A stretch of 64,000 nucleotides of DNA. Source: Bradyrhizobium sp. LTSP849. Its GTDB lineage: Bacteria > Pseudomonadota > Alphaproteobacteria > Rhizobiales > Xanthobacteraceae. Positions 45,142 to 53,236 of this stretch are shown here, one piece after another. A program made the position numbers and the translations under genes. Location of the stretch: contig NZ_JYMR01000017.1 of NCBI RefSeq assembly GCF_000938255.1, positions 62,001-126,000 on the forward strand. Direction: 5' to 3'. Numbering within the stretch: position 1 is the first letter of the stretch; the number at the start of each line of letters is the position of its first letter. Below the pieces are notes generated by a model. The model was not told where the DNA came from. It searched no databases and saw only the letters and a list, made by a program, of their open reading frames with translations.

Positions 45142-46016
45142 GACGAGCTGCCTTCCTTGCCACTGCCCTTGCCGTTGCTCTCCTCATCGGCATCCTCGCT
45201 GTAGATGTAGATGCCGAAATTCCAGCGGGCGTCGCCGCCCTTGTCCTTGGCGAGCGCGCGATTCGCCTCGCGATTGGCGGTCTTCAGCGCATCCATCGCG
45301 AGCTCGCGCGAGCGCGCCTCGAGCCGCTTGGCAAGCTTCGGCGAGATGTTGTTGTAGTGGACAGCGCGTTCGAGGAAGCGCGGTGCCGGCCCCGACACGT
45401 TCTCGGCGGCGGCTGCGATATGGTCGTGCAGATTACGGCCGAGGTAATGCCACTTGCTGTCGTCCGCACCGCTCGGGACAAAGGCCGCCTCGACCAGTTC
45501 GATCTCGTCAGCTTCGTTGATGGTGACGAGCTTGCGATCGACCCATTCGTCGAGCACCGCGCGCGGGCGCACATCCTTGGTGACGGACGCGACCAGTTGC
45601 TCGAACGACGGTGCATCGCCCTCGGCGGTCCGCGGCAACGGCAGCGGCTCGCCTCTCGCATCGGTGAACTCGGGCGCGGCGAGCCAGCGCGCGATCACAG
45701 CGCTCGTCAGCGACAACGCCGCCGGCGTCTCGTGCACGGGCGCACCGGCGCCGCGCAGCCGCGCCACCTCCTTGCGGTGGATGCCGGTGAGCAGGCTGAC
45801 GCGGCTGTCGGTCTGGTCCTTCCCTTCGAGCGCGAAATCATGCTCGGCGACATTGACGAAGAGCTCGCGGAGCAACTGCGCCAGCGCCGGGAACGTCATG
45901 CCGCTGCGAATGCACAGCCGCACCAACGGGCGCAGCAGCCGCGCCAGCGGCGCGTGCAGCTTTGCGGCGGCGTTCGGCTCTGGCGCCGCCGCTTTGGGCC
46001 CGGACTTGGCATTCAT
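45138..46016 (-). CDS. DUF6502 family protein
   Basis: A 292-residue cytoplasmic protein of the DUF6502 family. It has an N-terminal helical region with a helix-turn-helix-like stretch (SRVSLLTGIHRKEVARLRG, about 69-87), consistent with DNA binding. A central domain and a charged, Glu/Lys/Gly/Ser-rich end (about 270-292) follow. No catalytic motif is evident. It is cotranscribed with the DUF5666 gene (4-nt overlap) and divergent from the polysaccharide module. A regulatory role toward its partner or the divergent genes is possible but only inferred. Confidence 0.78.
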   Translation of the reverse strand: MNAKSGPKAAAPEPNAAAKLHAPLARLLRPLVRLCIRSGMTFPALAQLLRELFVNVAEHDFALEGKDQTDSRVSLLTGIHRKEVARLRGAGAPVHETPAALSLTSAVIARWLAAPEFTDARGEPLPLPRTAEGDAPSFEQLVASVTKDVRPRAVLDEWVDRKLVTINEADEIELVEAAFVPSGADDSKWHYLGRNLHDHIAAAAENVSGPAPRFLERAVHYNNISPKLAKRLEARSRELAMDALKTANREANRALAKDKGGDARWNFGIYIYSEDADEESNGKGSGKEGSSS

Positions 46017-46074
46017 GTCCGGATTTTAACGGGACTTCGCGTGGGACACAATCCCACTTTTTCCCATTTGACGA

Positions 46075-46103
46075 TTGACGTGGTAAATTTTCCCACATAT
46101 ACG
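46075..46103 (+). promoter_or_regulatory. Candidate promoter of polysaccharide module
   Basis: TTGACG (46075-46080), a 17-bp spacer and TATACG (46098-46103), in the divergent region before the 46141 gene. The motif TTTTCCCA occurs twice nearby (around 46060 and 46088) and could be a regulator site. Confidence 0.5.
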
Positions 46104-46140
46104 GGAGCCACTGAGGGCGCGACTTGAAGGGACATTGATC

Positions 46141-46317
46141 ATGGCCGACCGCTTGGCCCGCATTTCCAGTGCACCGCGTGCTGTTCCAATGCTCGACTTT
46201 GGCCGCGATCTGGGCCGTCACGGCGCGATCGAGCCGATTCTGCCAGCCCTGGTGCGGGGCGTGATCTTCATCTCGGTGCTGGCCGCACCGTTCGTTGCAG
46301 CACTCCTCGCAGGCTGA
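46141..46317 (+). CDS. Small single-span membrane protein heading polysaccharide module
   Basis: A 58-residue protein from the ATG at 46141, with GAAGGGA 9-15 nt upstream. It has a basic N-terminal half and one C-terminal hydrophobic helix (LVRGVIFISVLAAPFVAALL). Its stop is only 8 bp before the glycosyltransferase-permease gene, so the two are probably cotranscribed and coupled. It is not a recognised family. It could be an accessory of the export machinery or a leader peptide gene. Confidence 0.6.
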   Translation: MADRLARISSAPRAVPMLDFGRDLGRHGAIEPILPALVRGVIFISVLAAPFVAALLAG

Positions 46318-46325
46318 TCGCCATC

Positions 46326-48251
46326 ATGAACAATTCCAGCGAATCTCCGCGCCGTCCTTCGGTGCTGCACATCTTCAAGATCTACTACCCCGACCTGTTC
46401 GGTGGCACGCTCACGGTGATCCGCGACATCTGCGCGAGCCTGAAGGAGACCTTCGTCTCCGCCGTGCTGGTCTGCTCTGACAAGGGCGAAAGCCGCGAGA
46501 TCATCAATGGCGTCGAGGTCGAGCGCGTGCGCTCGTTCGGCAATGTGCTGTCGCTGCCGGCCGCCCCCGCTTATCCCTGGCGGCTGTGGCGGAGGATCGC
46601 CAAGCACGATCTGCTCGCGCTCCACGCACCCTTCCCGCTCGCCGACCTCGTTTTCGCCTTGGGGTTCGGCCGCAAGCGGCCGCTGGTCGTGCACTGGCAC
46701 GCCGACATCGTCACCCATGCCGGCCTGCGCCGGTTCGTCGAGCCGCTGATGCGGCGGACGCTGCGCCGCGCCAAGGCGATCATCGTCTCCGACCGCGTGC
46801 TGATCGACGAGGCGCCGTTGCTGCGGGAATTCGAAGACAAATGCCATGTCGTGCCGTTCGGCATCGACACCACGGTCTATGACTGGCCGAAGATCGAGCC
46901 GCACCACGTCAATGATCGCGGCCGGCTCGTGCTCGCCTGCGGCCGGCTCGTGCCCTACAAGGGTTTCGACGTGCTGATCCGCGCCGCGGTCAACCGCCAG
47001 TTCGAGGTCTGGATCATCGGCGAAGGGGCCGAGCGGCCCAGGCTGGAGCAATTGATCCGCGAGCTCGGCCTCAGTGAACGCGTCCGCCTGCTCGGATCCG
47101 TCAACGATTGCGAGCGCGTCAAGCTGATGTGCCTCGCAGACGTCTTTGTGATGCCGTCCGTCACCAATGCCGAGACCTTTGGCCTCGTTCAGCTCGAGGC
47201 CATGGCGGCCGGCCGCCCCGTCGTGAACACGGCGCTCGATACCGCGGTGCCGCGCGTGGCCCGCCACGGCATGGAGGCGATCACCGTGCCACCGGGCGAC
47301 GCCGAGAAGCTCGGTGAGGCCATCGACACCCTGATCGGCGATCCCGAGCGCCGCCGCCGCATGGGGCTTTCGGCCCGGACGCGCGCGGTGACCCGCTATT
47401 CGGCGACAACCTTCAAGGAAGGCATGGAGACCGTCTACCGTGCGGCCGTCACCGCGCCTAGCGATGAGGTGGCACCTGCCGCCGAGGCGCTGCAGGCAAC
47501 GGGCTGGCTGGACAGCTTGCGGATTGCCGCGGCCCTGGCCTGGTCCGACATGCGTCACCGCTATGTGCGCTCGTTGCTGGGTCCGTTCTGGATGTCGCTC
47601 CAGATGGCGATCGTGGTCGCGGTGCTGGGTTCGGTGATCGGCCAGATGTCCAACGCCGATATGATGTCGCACCTTCCCATGCTGGCGCTTTCGATGACGG
47701 CCTGGACCTTCCTCAACAGCGTTGTGCTTGATTCGACCACGGCGCTTCAGAACTCTGCAAGCCTGATCCGCGATCGCGCACTGCCGCCGGTCATCTTCCT
47801 CCTGCAATGTACGTTCCGCCAGGGGCTGTTCGCGCTGCACAATGCCTGCGTGCCGCTGATCCTGTGGCTGCTGCTCTCGCCGCACGATCTCTCCCGCGCG
47901 CTCGCAGCCCTGCCCGGCCTCCTGCTGTTCGTGACCTGCACCTTCGCGCTGAGCCTCGTCCTCGGCGCGCTGGCGACGCGCTATCGCGATCTCAAGCCGA
48001 TCATCGAATCCACGCTGATGCTCGCCTTCCTGGCCTCGCCCGTGATCTGGTCCGCCGAAATGATCAATCATCGCTCCACCGTGATGCGGCTCAATCCGCT
48101 GACACATCTGTTTGCGGTGTGGCGCGAGCCGCTCGCCGGCGGGCATGTCGATGCGACCAGCATCGTCTATGTCCTGGTGACGCTGGCACTGTTGCTCTGC
48201 GCGAGCGTGCTGACGCTTGTTCACCTGCGCAAAGCCGCGTTCTGGATCTGA
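46326..48251 (+). CDS. GT4 glycosyltransferase fused to ABC-2 polysaccharide export permease
   Basis: A 641-residue two-part protein. Residues 1 to about 375 are a GT-B glycosyltransferase of family 4, with GGTLTVIRDI near the start, the nucleotide-sugar region GRLVPYKGFDVLI, and the EX7E motif in ETFGLVQLE. From about 392 to the end is an ABC-2 permease domain (Wzm/TagG type), beginning DMRHRYVRSLLGPFW and holding six hydrophobic helices. The reading frame is continuous with no stop at the joint. The following gene encodes the matching ATPase 3 bp later. In most systems these are separate polypeptides. Likely role: adding a sugar to, and exporting, a lipid-linked glycan; substrate unknown. 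Confidence 0.85.
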   Translation: MNNSSESPRRPSVLHIFKIYYPDLFGGTLTVIRDICASLKETFVSAVLVCSDKGESREIINGVEVERVRSFGNVLSLPAAPAYPWRLWRRIAKHDLLALHAPFPLADLVFALGFGRKRPLVVHWHADIVTHAGLRRFVEPLMRRTLRRAKAIIVSDRVLIDEAPLLREFEDKCHVVPFGIDTTVYDWPKIEPHHVNDRGRLVLACGRLVPYKGFDVLIRAAVNRQFEVWIIGEGAERPRLEQLIRELGLSERVRLLGSVNDCERVKLMCLADVFVMPSVTNAETFGLVQLEAMAAGRPVVNTALDTAVPRVARHGMEAITVPPGDAEKLGEAIDTLIGDPERRRRMGLSARTRAVTRYSATTFKEGMETVYRAAVTAPSDEVAPAAEALQATGWLDSLRIAAALAWSDMRHRYVRSLLGPFWMSLQMAIVVAVLGSVIGQMSNADMMSHLPMLALSMTAWTFLNSVVLDSTTALQNSASLIRDRALPPVIFLLQCTFRQGLFALHNACVPLILWLLLSPHDLSRALAALPGLLLFVTCTFALSLVLGALATRYRDLKPIIESTLMLAFLASPVIWSAEMINHRSTVMRLNPLTHLFAVWREPLAGGHVDATSIVYVLVTLALLLCASVLTLVHLRKAAFWI

Positions 48252-48254
48252 CCG

Positions 48255-48995
48255 ATGGCCACGATCAGCCTGCGCAACGTCTGCCTCGATTATCCCCTCT
48301 ACGGCGCCTATGACTTCTCGCTGAAGCGGCGACTGCTCGGCCATCTCATCCGCGAACAGGGCGAGATGCGGATCATCCGCGCCGTCGACAATGTCACGAT
48401 CGAGGCCGAGGCCGGCGCGCGCATTGGCCTGGCCGGCCCCAACGGCTCCGGCAAATCGACGCTGCTACGTCTGATCGCCGGCGTCTATCCGCCGAGCAGC
48501 GGCAGCGTAGCGATCAGCGGCAATGTCGTTCCCCTGCTCGGCCTGAACGCCGGCGTGAACCTCGACTTCGTTGCGGAGGACAATATCGCCCTTCTGCTGC
48601 GGATCAGCGGGCGCAAGCCGACGCGCGCCGTGATCGACGAGATCTGGGCCTTCACCGAGCTAGAGACGCGCATGCAGCGGCTGCCGCTACGGATGTTCTC
48701 CTCGGGCATGCTGATGCGCGTTCTGTTCGCGACCGCCACTGCGTTTCCGGCCGATATCCTCCTGCTCGACGAATGGCTGAGCGTGGTCGACGAACACTTT
48801 GCGGAGAAGGCCGAGGAGCGCCTGCAAAACCTGGTCTCGCAGGCCGCGATCGTGATCATCGCCTCGCACGACCAACCGCTGCTGCGTCGCACCTGCACCA
48901 GCATCATCAATCTCGATCATGGCCGCGTTGCCTCGACCGTCATGGTCGAGCCGCCGTCGACACTCCCCTTCGAGCTCCGCGAGAGACGCGCATGA
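48255..48995 (+). CDS. Polysaccharide ABC exporter ATPase (Wzt/TagH-like, short form)
   Basis: ATPase partner for the permease domain encoded just upstream. It has 246 residues: Walker A GPNGSGKST at 61-69, the signature region MFSSGMLMRV (FSSGM at 148-152), which is characteristic of Wzt/KpsT/TagH ATPases instead of LSGGQ, and Walker B ILLLDE at 168-173. There is no C-terminal carbohydrate-binding extension, unlike Wzt proteins that read a capped O-antigen end. Export may therefore not depend on a terminal cap. Its last codons overlap the next gene by 4 nt (ATGA). Confidence 0.9.
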   Translation: MATISLRNVCLDYPLYGAYDFSLKRRLLGHLIREQGEMRIIRAVDNVTIEAEAGARIGLAGPNGSGKSTLLRLIAGVYPPSSGSVAISGNVVPLLGLNAGVNLDFVAEDNIALLLRISGRKPTRAVIDEIWAFTELETRMQRLPLRMFSSGMLMRVLFATATAFPADILLLDEWLSVVDEHFAEKAEERLQNLVSQAAIVIIASHDQPLLRRTCTSIINLDHGRVASTVMVEPPSTLPFELRERRA

Positions 48996-50371
48996 AGCAG
49001 AACATCCTTGTCGTGTCCGAAGCGTTGGGCGAGCCCAACCACAAACGCGGCATCTTCCATTTCACGCGCGAATTGATGCGTTCGCTCGCTGCCGACGGCC
49101 ACGAGCTCACGCTGCTGGTCGAGACCACGCGGCGTTACCGCAAGCTGCGCCGACGTGAGCAGCGTACAAAACTGTTCCCGGCGCAGTCGCGCAACATCGA
49201 GTTGCTGGCGCTCTATCGGTTCCTCGACGAAATCAACATGAGCGAGCCGCTGGCGCGTAACGGCTTACGGCGCACGCTCGACTGGCTCCGCCACAAGGCC
49301 ACCATGTCGGTGTCATGGGATTATGTCGCCTGCTTTCTGCGCGCGATCGGCCTGCGCAGCCTGCACGCGCGACTGATCGAGAACAGCACAGGGGCACTCG
49401 AATACATCCCGCCGGATCTGCGCCACCTCGAATTGTTCCGCGACTTCCAGCTCGAGCCCGGATTCTACAGCTATCAGGACTCCTCCGCTTTCTTCCTGCT
49501 GCCGCCGCCACGGATCGACGCGCGCGACTATGACATCATTGTTGTGGACACGCCGACCCGGGTGGCAATCAAGCGCGGGCCGAACGCCAAGGTGATCTGC
49601 GTCGTGCACGATCTGTTGCCACTCACAGATCTCAAGCTCAGCGACGTCGCGACGCGATTGTTCCTGTCGCGGCTCCTCACCAGCCTGCGTCAGGCCGACG
49701 AGCTCGCCTTCGTTTCAAACTATAGCATGATGCGGTTCAGGGAACTGTTGCCGCAATTTGCGCACCTACCGGCGCGGGTCGTGTATCCCCGCACCCGGTT
49801 CGACGCCCCGGATGTCCTGCACCTCCCAGCCCCTGCGGGGCGTCCGGGGCGGCCGAGCTTTGTCGTCATCGTGTCGAACGAGCCACGCAAGAACGTCACC
49901 ACCGTCATTCGTGCCTTCCGCAACATCCCTCAGGCCGATCTCGTGGTGATCGGCCTTGCTGGCCAGACCAACCGGATGCGCAATCTTCCGCAAAACGTCC
50001 GTTTCGCCGGCTATGTCGACGAGCATGAGAAGGCAGCGCTGATCGCGGAGGCGCACGGCCTGATCATGCCGAGCTTCGCCGAAGGCTTTGGCGTGCCGAT
50101 CATCGAGGCACTGGCTGCGAACACACCGGTGCTGTGCTCTGACATCGCCGTGTTCCGCGAGGTCGCAGGCGAGCTCGCCGACTATTTCGATCCGTTCGCG
50201 ACCGAGTCGATCGTTGCCTCCGTCACCCGCGTGTTGGCGCGGCAGGAGGAGTACCGCGGCAGGATCCGGGCCCGACGGCACGAGCTTGCCGAGCGGTTCG
50301 GCTACCAGACCCAGGCCCGCGACTTCCTCGGGCACGAAGCGCCCCCGGAACGCCTAGTCGCGGCCCGATAG
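48992..50371 (+). CDS. GT4 family glycosyltransferase
   Basis: A 459-residue GT-B glycosyltransferase. Residues 1-25 hold the first Rossmann strand (ILVVSEALGEPNHKRGIFHF). The C-terminal domain starts near 300 with FVVIVSNEPRKNVTTVIRAF and carries the donor-phosphate EX7E motif in EGFGVPIIE. The N-terminal domain is longer than in many GT4 enzymes, with a helical insertion (about 60-140). The start overlaps the ATPase stop as ATGA, showing tight coupling; the frame upstream to 48773 is a shadow. Probably assembles the glycan exported by the neighbours. Donor and acceptor unknown. Confidence 0.88.
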   Translation: MKQNILVVSEALGEPNHKRGIFHFTRELMRSLAADGHELTLLVETTRRYRKLRRREQRTKLFPAQSRNIELLALYRFLDEINMSEPLARNGLRRTLDWLRHKATMSVSWDYVACFLRAIGLRSLHARLIENSTGALEYIPPDLRHLELFRDFQLEPGFYSYQDSSAFFLLPPPRIDARDYDIIVVDTPTRVAIKRGPNAKVICVVHDLLPLTDLKLSDVATRLFLSRLLTSLRQADELAFVSNYSMMRFRELLPQFAHLPARVVYPRTRFDAPDVLHLPAPAGRPGRPSFVVIVSNEPRKNVTTVIRAFRNIPQADLVVIGLAGQTNRMRNLPQNVRFAGYVDEHEKAALIAEAHGLIMPSFAEGFGVPIIEALAANTPVLCSDIAVFREVAGELADYFDPFATESIVASVTRVLARQEEYRGRIRARRHELAERFGYQTQARDFLGHEAPPERLVAAR

Positions 50372-50381
50372 GCGCGTCTCC

Positions 50382-51641
50382 GTGACTATCCAACCCGCAG
50401 CGTGGGCTGGTCCCGCCGATGCACGGCCTTGGCGAAGCTCGGCCACGCTGTTCCAGGCCGCCGACGTACTTGCAGCCCTGATCGCGGCGTCGCTGCCCTG
50501 GTCGACCACTGCGCCTTCGATCTTCGTCGGGCTGTGGCTGCTCGCGGTGACGCCGACCATCGACTGGCGCGATTATGCGCGCAGCCTTACGCGGTCCGCA
50601 TTCGCCTTGCCCTTCGTCCTCCTGCTGCTCGCGCTCGTCGGCACGCTGTGGTCGGACGGTGCGTGGGCGGACAGACTGCATGCGATCAAGCCGGTCGTAA
50701 AACTCGTGCTAATTCCGCCGCTGCTCTATCATTTCAGCCGGTCGGAGCGCGGCTTCCAGGTCTGTCTCGCCTTTCTCGTCTCCTGTGCGCTGCTCGCGGT
50801 GTACTCCTGGATCGTGCTGCTCGATCCCACCTGGAAACTGACCGCGACCGCCTCGGCCGGCGTTCCCGTCAAAAACTACATCGACCAGAGCCAGGAGTTC
50901 ACGCTGTGCGCCTTCGCGCTCGCGCTACCCGCGCTGACCTTTTGGCGCGGCGGAAGCGTGATCGCGACAGCCGCTTGCCTCTCGCTGATCCTGCTGTTCG
51001 TCACCAACATGGTGTTCGTTGCCTCGGCCCGCACAGCGCTGCTCTGCATTGCGGTGCTGCTGGCACTGTTCGCCTGGCAGCATCTCAGCCGGTGCGCCGC
51101 GCTGCTCCTGCTTGCAGGCGCCCTGGCCGCAAGCGCGCTGGCCTGGACGGCGTCGCCCTATCTGCGCCAGCGCATCACCGATATCGCCGTCGAGTATCAG
51201 CACGGCCGTGAAGACATCAGCCGTGCCTCGACCGCGCAGCGCCTGACCTATTGGCGCAAATCGTTCTCAGCCTTTGTGGAGGCGCCGCTGCTCGGCCACG
51301 GCACCGGCTCGATCAAGCGGCAATTCGAACGTGCCGCCAGAGGCGAAAGCGGCCTCGACGCCGAGATCGTCAGCAACCCGCACAACCAGACCCTCAACGT
51401 GGCCGTGCAATGGGGCCTGCTGGGCATCGTCTTGCTCTACGCGATGTGGATCGCTCATCTACGCCTTTTCGCGGGCGAAGGTCTTGCGGCCTGGATCGGA
51501 CTCGTCGTCGTTGCACAGAACATTGTGAGCTCAGTTCTGAACTCGCATCTGTTCGATTTCCACGAGGGCTGGATCTATGTGCTCGGCGTCGGAATTGCCG
51601 GCGGCATGGCACTGAAGACCAAAGCCGGCGGCCAGCCCTGA
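50382..51641 (+). CDS. O-antigen ligase/polymerase family membrane protein
   Basis: A 419-residue membrane protein with about ten hydrophobic helices and one larger periplasmic loop (about 260-340). The Wzy_C/WaaL-like region contains LLGHGTGSIKRQFE and NPHNQTLNVAVQWGLLG. The H-N-x-x-L motif there is typical of O-antigen ligases and polymerases. It starts at GTG, 10 bp after the upstream glycosyltransferase. It would join a lipid-linked glycan to lipid A core or to protein, or polymerise repeat units. Ligase and polymerase cannot be separated by sequence here. Confidence 0.85.
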   Translation: MTIQPAAWAGPADARPWRSSATLFQAADVLAALIAASLPWSTTAPSIFVGLWLLAVTPTIDWRDYARSLTRSAFALPFVLLLLALVGTLWSDGAWADRLHAIKPVVKLVLIPPLLYHFSRSERGFQVCLAFLVSCALLAVYSWIVLLDPTWKLTATASAGVPVKNYIDQSQEFTLCAFALALPALTFWRGGSVIATAACLSLILLFVTNMVFVASARTALLCIAVLLALFAWQHLSRCAALLLLAGALAASALAWTASPYLRQRITDIAVEYQHGREDISRASTAQRLTYWRKSFSAFVEAPLLGHGTGSIKRQFERAARGESGLDAEIVSNPHNQTLNVAVQWGLLGIVLLYAMWIAHLRLFAGEGLAAWIGLVVVAQNIVSSVLNSHLFDFHEGWIYVLGVGIAGGMALKTKAGGQP

Positions 51642-51691
51642 CTACTGGCCGCGCTCGTGGCCGACTTCGCCGGTGATGACGTCACCAAACA

Positions 51692-52231
51692 GTGCGATCG
51701 GCGTTGTTGCCGGCGGCCAATTGCGCCGGCGCGATCATTTGCGCGCACTCTTTTTCCTGCTGCAATCTTGTCGTCTTTTCCGGAGCCGGCACCAGATGGA
51801 GGGCTATCCGTGAAATTGAGCAGAATAGCTCGCTTGCAATCTGCGCCGTTGGTACAGGCTTAATCCTCGGAACGTCGTCACTGATCGCTCCGCTCGCTCA
51901 CGGAGCACAGCCGTCATGTTCGGTCGAAAAGCTCCAAGGCCGCTACGTTTTTTCAGGCCAAGGCTCCAACCTGCATTATGGCGCATTCGACTTTGACGGC
52001 GCCGGAAAAGTCGATGGCCGGCAGACCTCACTGCGTTACAAAACATCGGTTCAGCGGGAATCCCTGAACGGCACGTATGTACTGGAAGCCGATTGCACGG
52101 GAACAATGACCCTCGAAGGTCAACCTGGCGGCACGGCACATTGGGACCTCTATGTAACGAGCGACGGCAAGAAGGGCCGTATGATCCGCACCGATTCCGG
52201 GACCACAGGCGTTCGCACGTTCGAACAATAA
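51692..52231 (+). CDS. Secreted protein of unknown function, possible frameshift in signal peptide
   Basis: The mature part is clear: after a hydrophobic stretch ending LAHGA comes QPSCSVEKLQGRYVFSG, then a compact all-beta domain of about 105 residues with two cysteines (lipocalin-like feel, no family recognised). The start is not clear. In this frame no ATG/GTG/TTG lies close to the hydrophobic stretch. A GTG at 51810 with a strong GGAGGG site opens a signal-like MKLSRIARLQ in another frame, which stops at 51863. Either the gene has a frameshift (real or sequencing), or translation begins at the distant GTG at 51692. Confidence 0.55.
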   Translation: MRSALLPAANCAGAIICAHSFSCCNLVVFSGAGTRWRAIREIEQNSSLAICAVGTGLILGTSSLIAPLAHGAQPSCSVEKLQGRYVFSGQGSNLHYGAFDFDGAGKVDGRQTSLRYKTSVQRESLNGTYVLEADCTGTMTLEGQPGGTAHWDLYVTSDGKKGRMIRTDSGTTGVRTFEQ

Positions 52232-52251
52232 TGCGGCCTTAGGTCTTCTGC

Positions 52252-53157
52252 TTACGCTTTGAACATCCTCAGCGCCCGCCCGTCGATCACAAGCAACGCG
52301 CTGCCGATGACGATCGCGCCTGCGATCTCGCGCGCGGTGATCGGCTCACCCAGCACCAGCCATCCCAGAAGGATAGCGGTCACGGGTATGAGCAGCGTCA
52401 CAAGCATGACATTGGTTGCGCCCGAACGCCGCAGGATCTGAAAGAAGACGATATAGGCGAGCGCCGTCGAAAGGCTGGCCGAGCCAAGCACGGCAAGCCA
52501 GGTCGCGATACCCGGCATCGGCAAACGCCACGGTTGCTCCAACGCGCCGGCGACGATCGCCATCATCACCGTGGACGCCATCAGTTGAAAGGTGGCGGTC
52601 CCAAGCGGCGGCGAGTCCTTCAACAACCGCCGCGCCGCCAGCGCCGCGAGGCCATAGCTGAATGCGCCACCGAGGCAGAGCAGAATGCCGAACCCCTGCC
52701 CGGCTCGCGTCTCGACGCCCCACCCTCTCAGGATGATCACACCGGCGAGCCCCAGCGCGACCCCGACCATGCGCCGCATCTGCAACGCCTCGTCCCGCGC
52801 CGCAGCCATCACCAGCACCGTGAACAGCGGCGTGGTGGCATTCAGGATCGACGCGAGCCCGCTTGGAATGAAAGTCTGGCCGATCACGATCAGCGAAAAC
52901 GGAATGACGTTGTTGAGCAGCCCGATCGCGACGAACGGTTTCCAGCCCGTCACGCCCCTGGGAAGACTGATGCCCTGCATACGGAGCAGCGGCAGCAGCA
53001 TCGCGGCGCCCAGCGCCACGCGCAGGAACACCAGGGTGAGCGGCGGCAATTCCCGCAGCGCCGCGCCATTGAAGAAGAACGAGCCACCCCAGAGGATCGA
53101 GAGCACAGCGAGCAGCGACCAGTCTCGCGCGTCGATCCGGTTGTCATTCGGGGACAT
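52252..53157 (-). CDS. EamA/DMT-family transporter
   Basis: A 301-residue drug/metabolite transporter with ten predicted helices in two EamA repeats. The first shows LWGGSFFFNGAALRELPPLTLVFLR-like features (split here), and the second ends in GWLVLGEPITAREIAGA, a typical EamA C-terminal signature. Likely an inner-membrane exporter of amino acids or other metabolites; substrate unknown. It lies 79 bp downstream of another EamA gene on the same strand. Confidence 0.88.
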   Translation of the reverse strand: MSPNDNRIDARDWSLLAVLSILWGGSFFFNGAALRELPPLTLVFLRVALGAAMLLPLLRMQGISLPRGVTGWKPFVAIGLLNNVIPFSLIVIGQTFIPSGLASILNATTPLFTVLVMAAARDEALQMRRMVGVALGLAGVIILRGWGVETRAGQGFGILLCLGGAFSYGLAALAARRLLKDSPPLGTATFQLMASTVMMAIVAGALEQPWRLPMPGIATWLAVLGSASLSTALAYIVFFQILRRSGATNVMLVTLLIPVTAILLGWLVLGEPITAREIAGAIVIGSALLVIDGRALRMFKA

Positions 53158-53236
53158 GGCGTCTCACATCGGCGGTTGGCCTCCGCCTAGTACAGCGCGA
53201 CGCACTTTGCCACCCGATTTCCGGGAAGGACGTAAT

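Noticed and set aside
46218..48344. 708-codon frame opposite the GT-permease gene
   Set aside because: His/Arg/Gln-rich shadow of a gene with clear GT4 and permease motifs.
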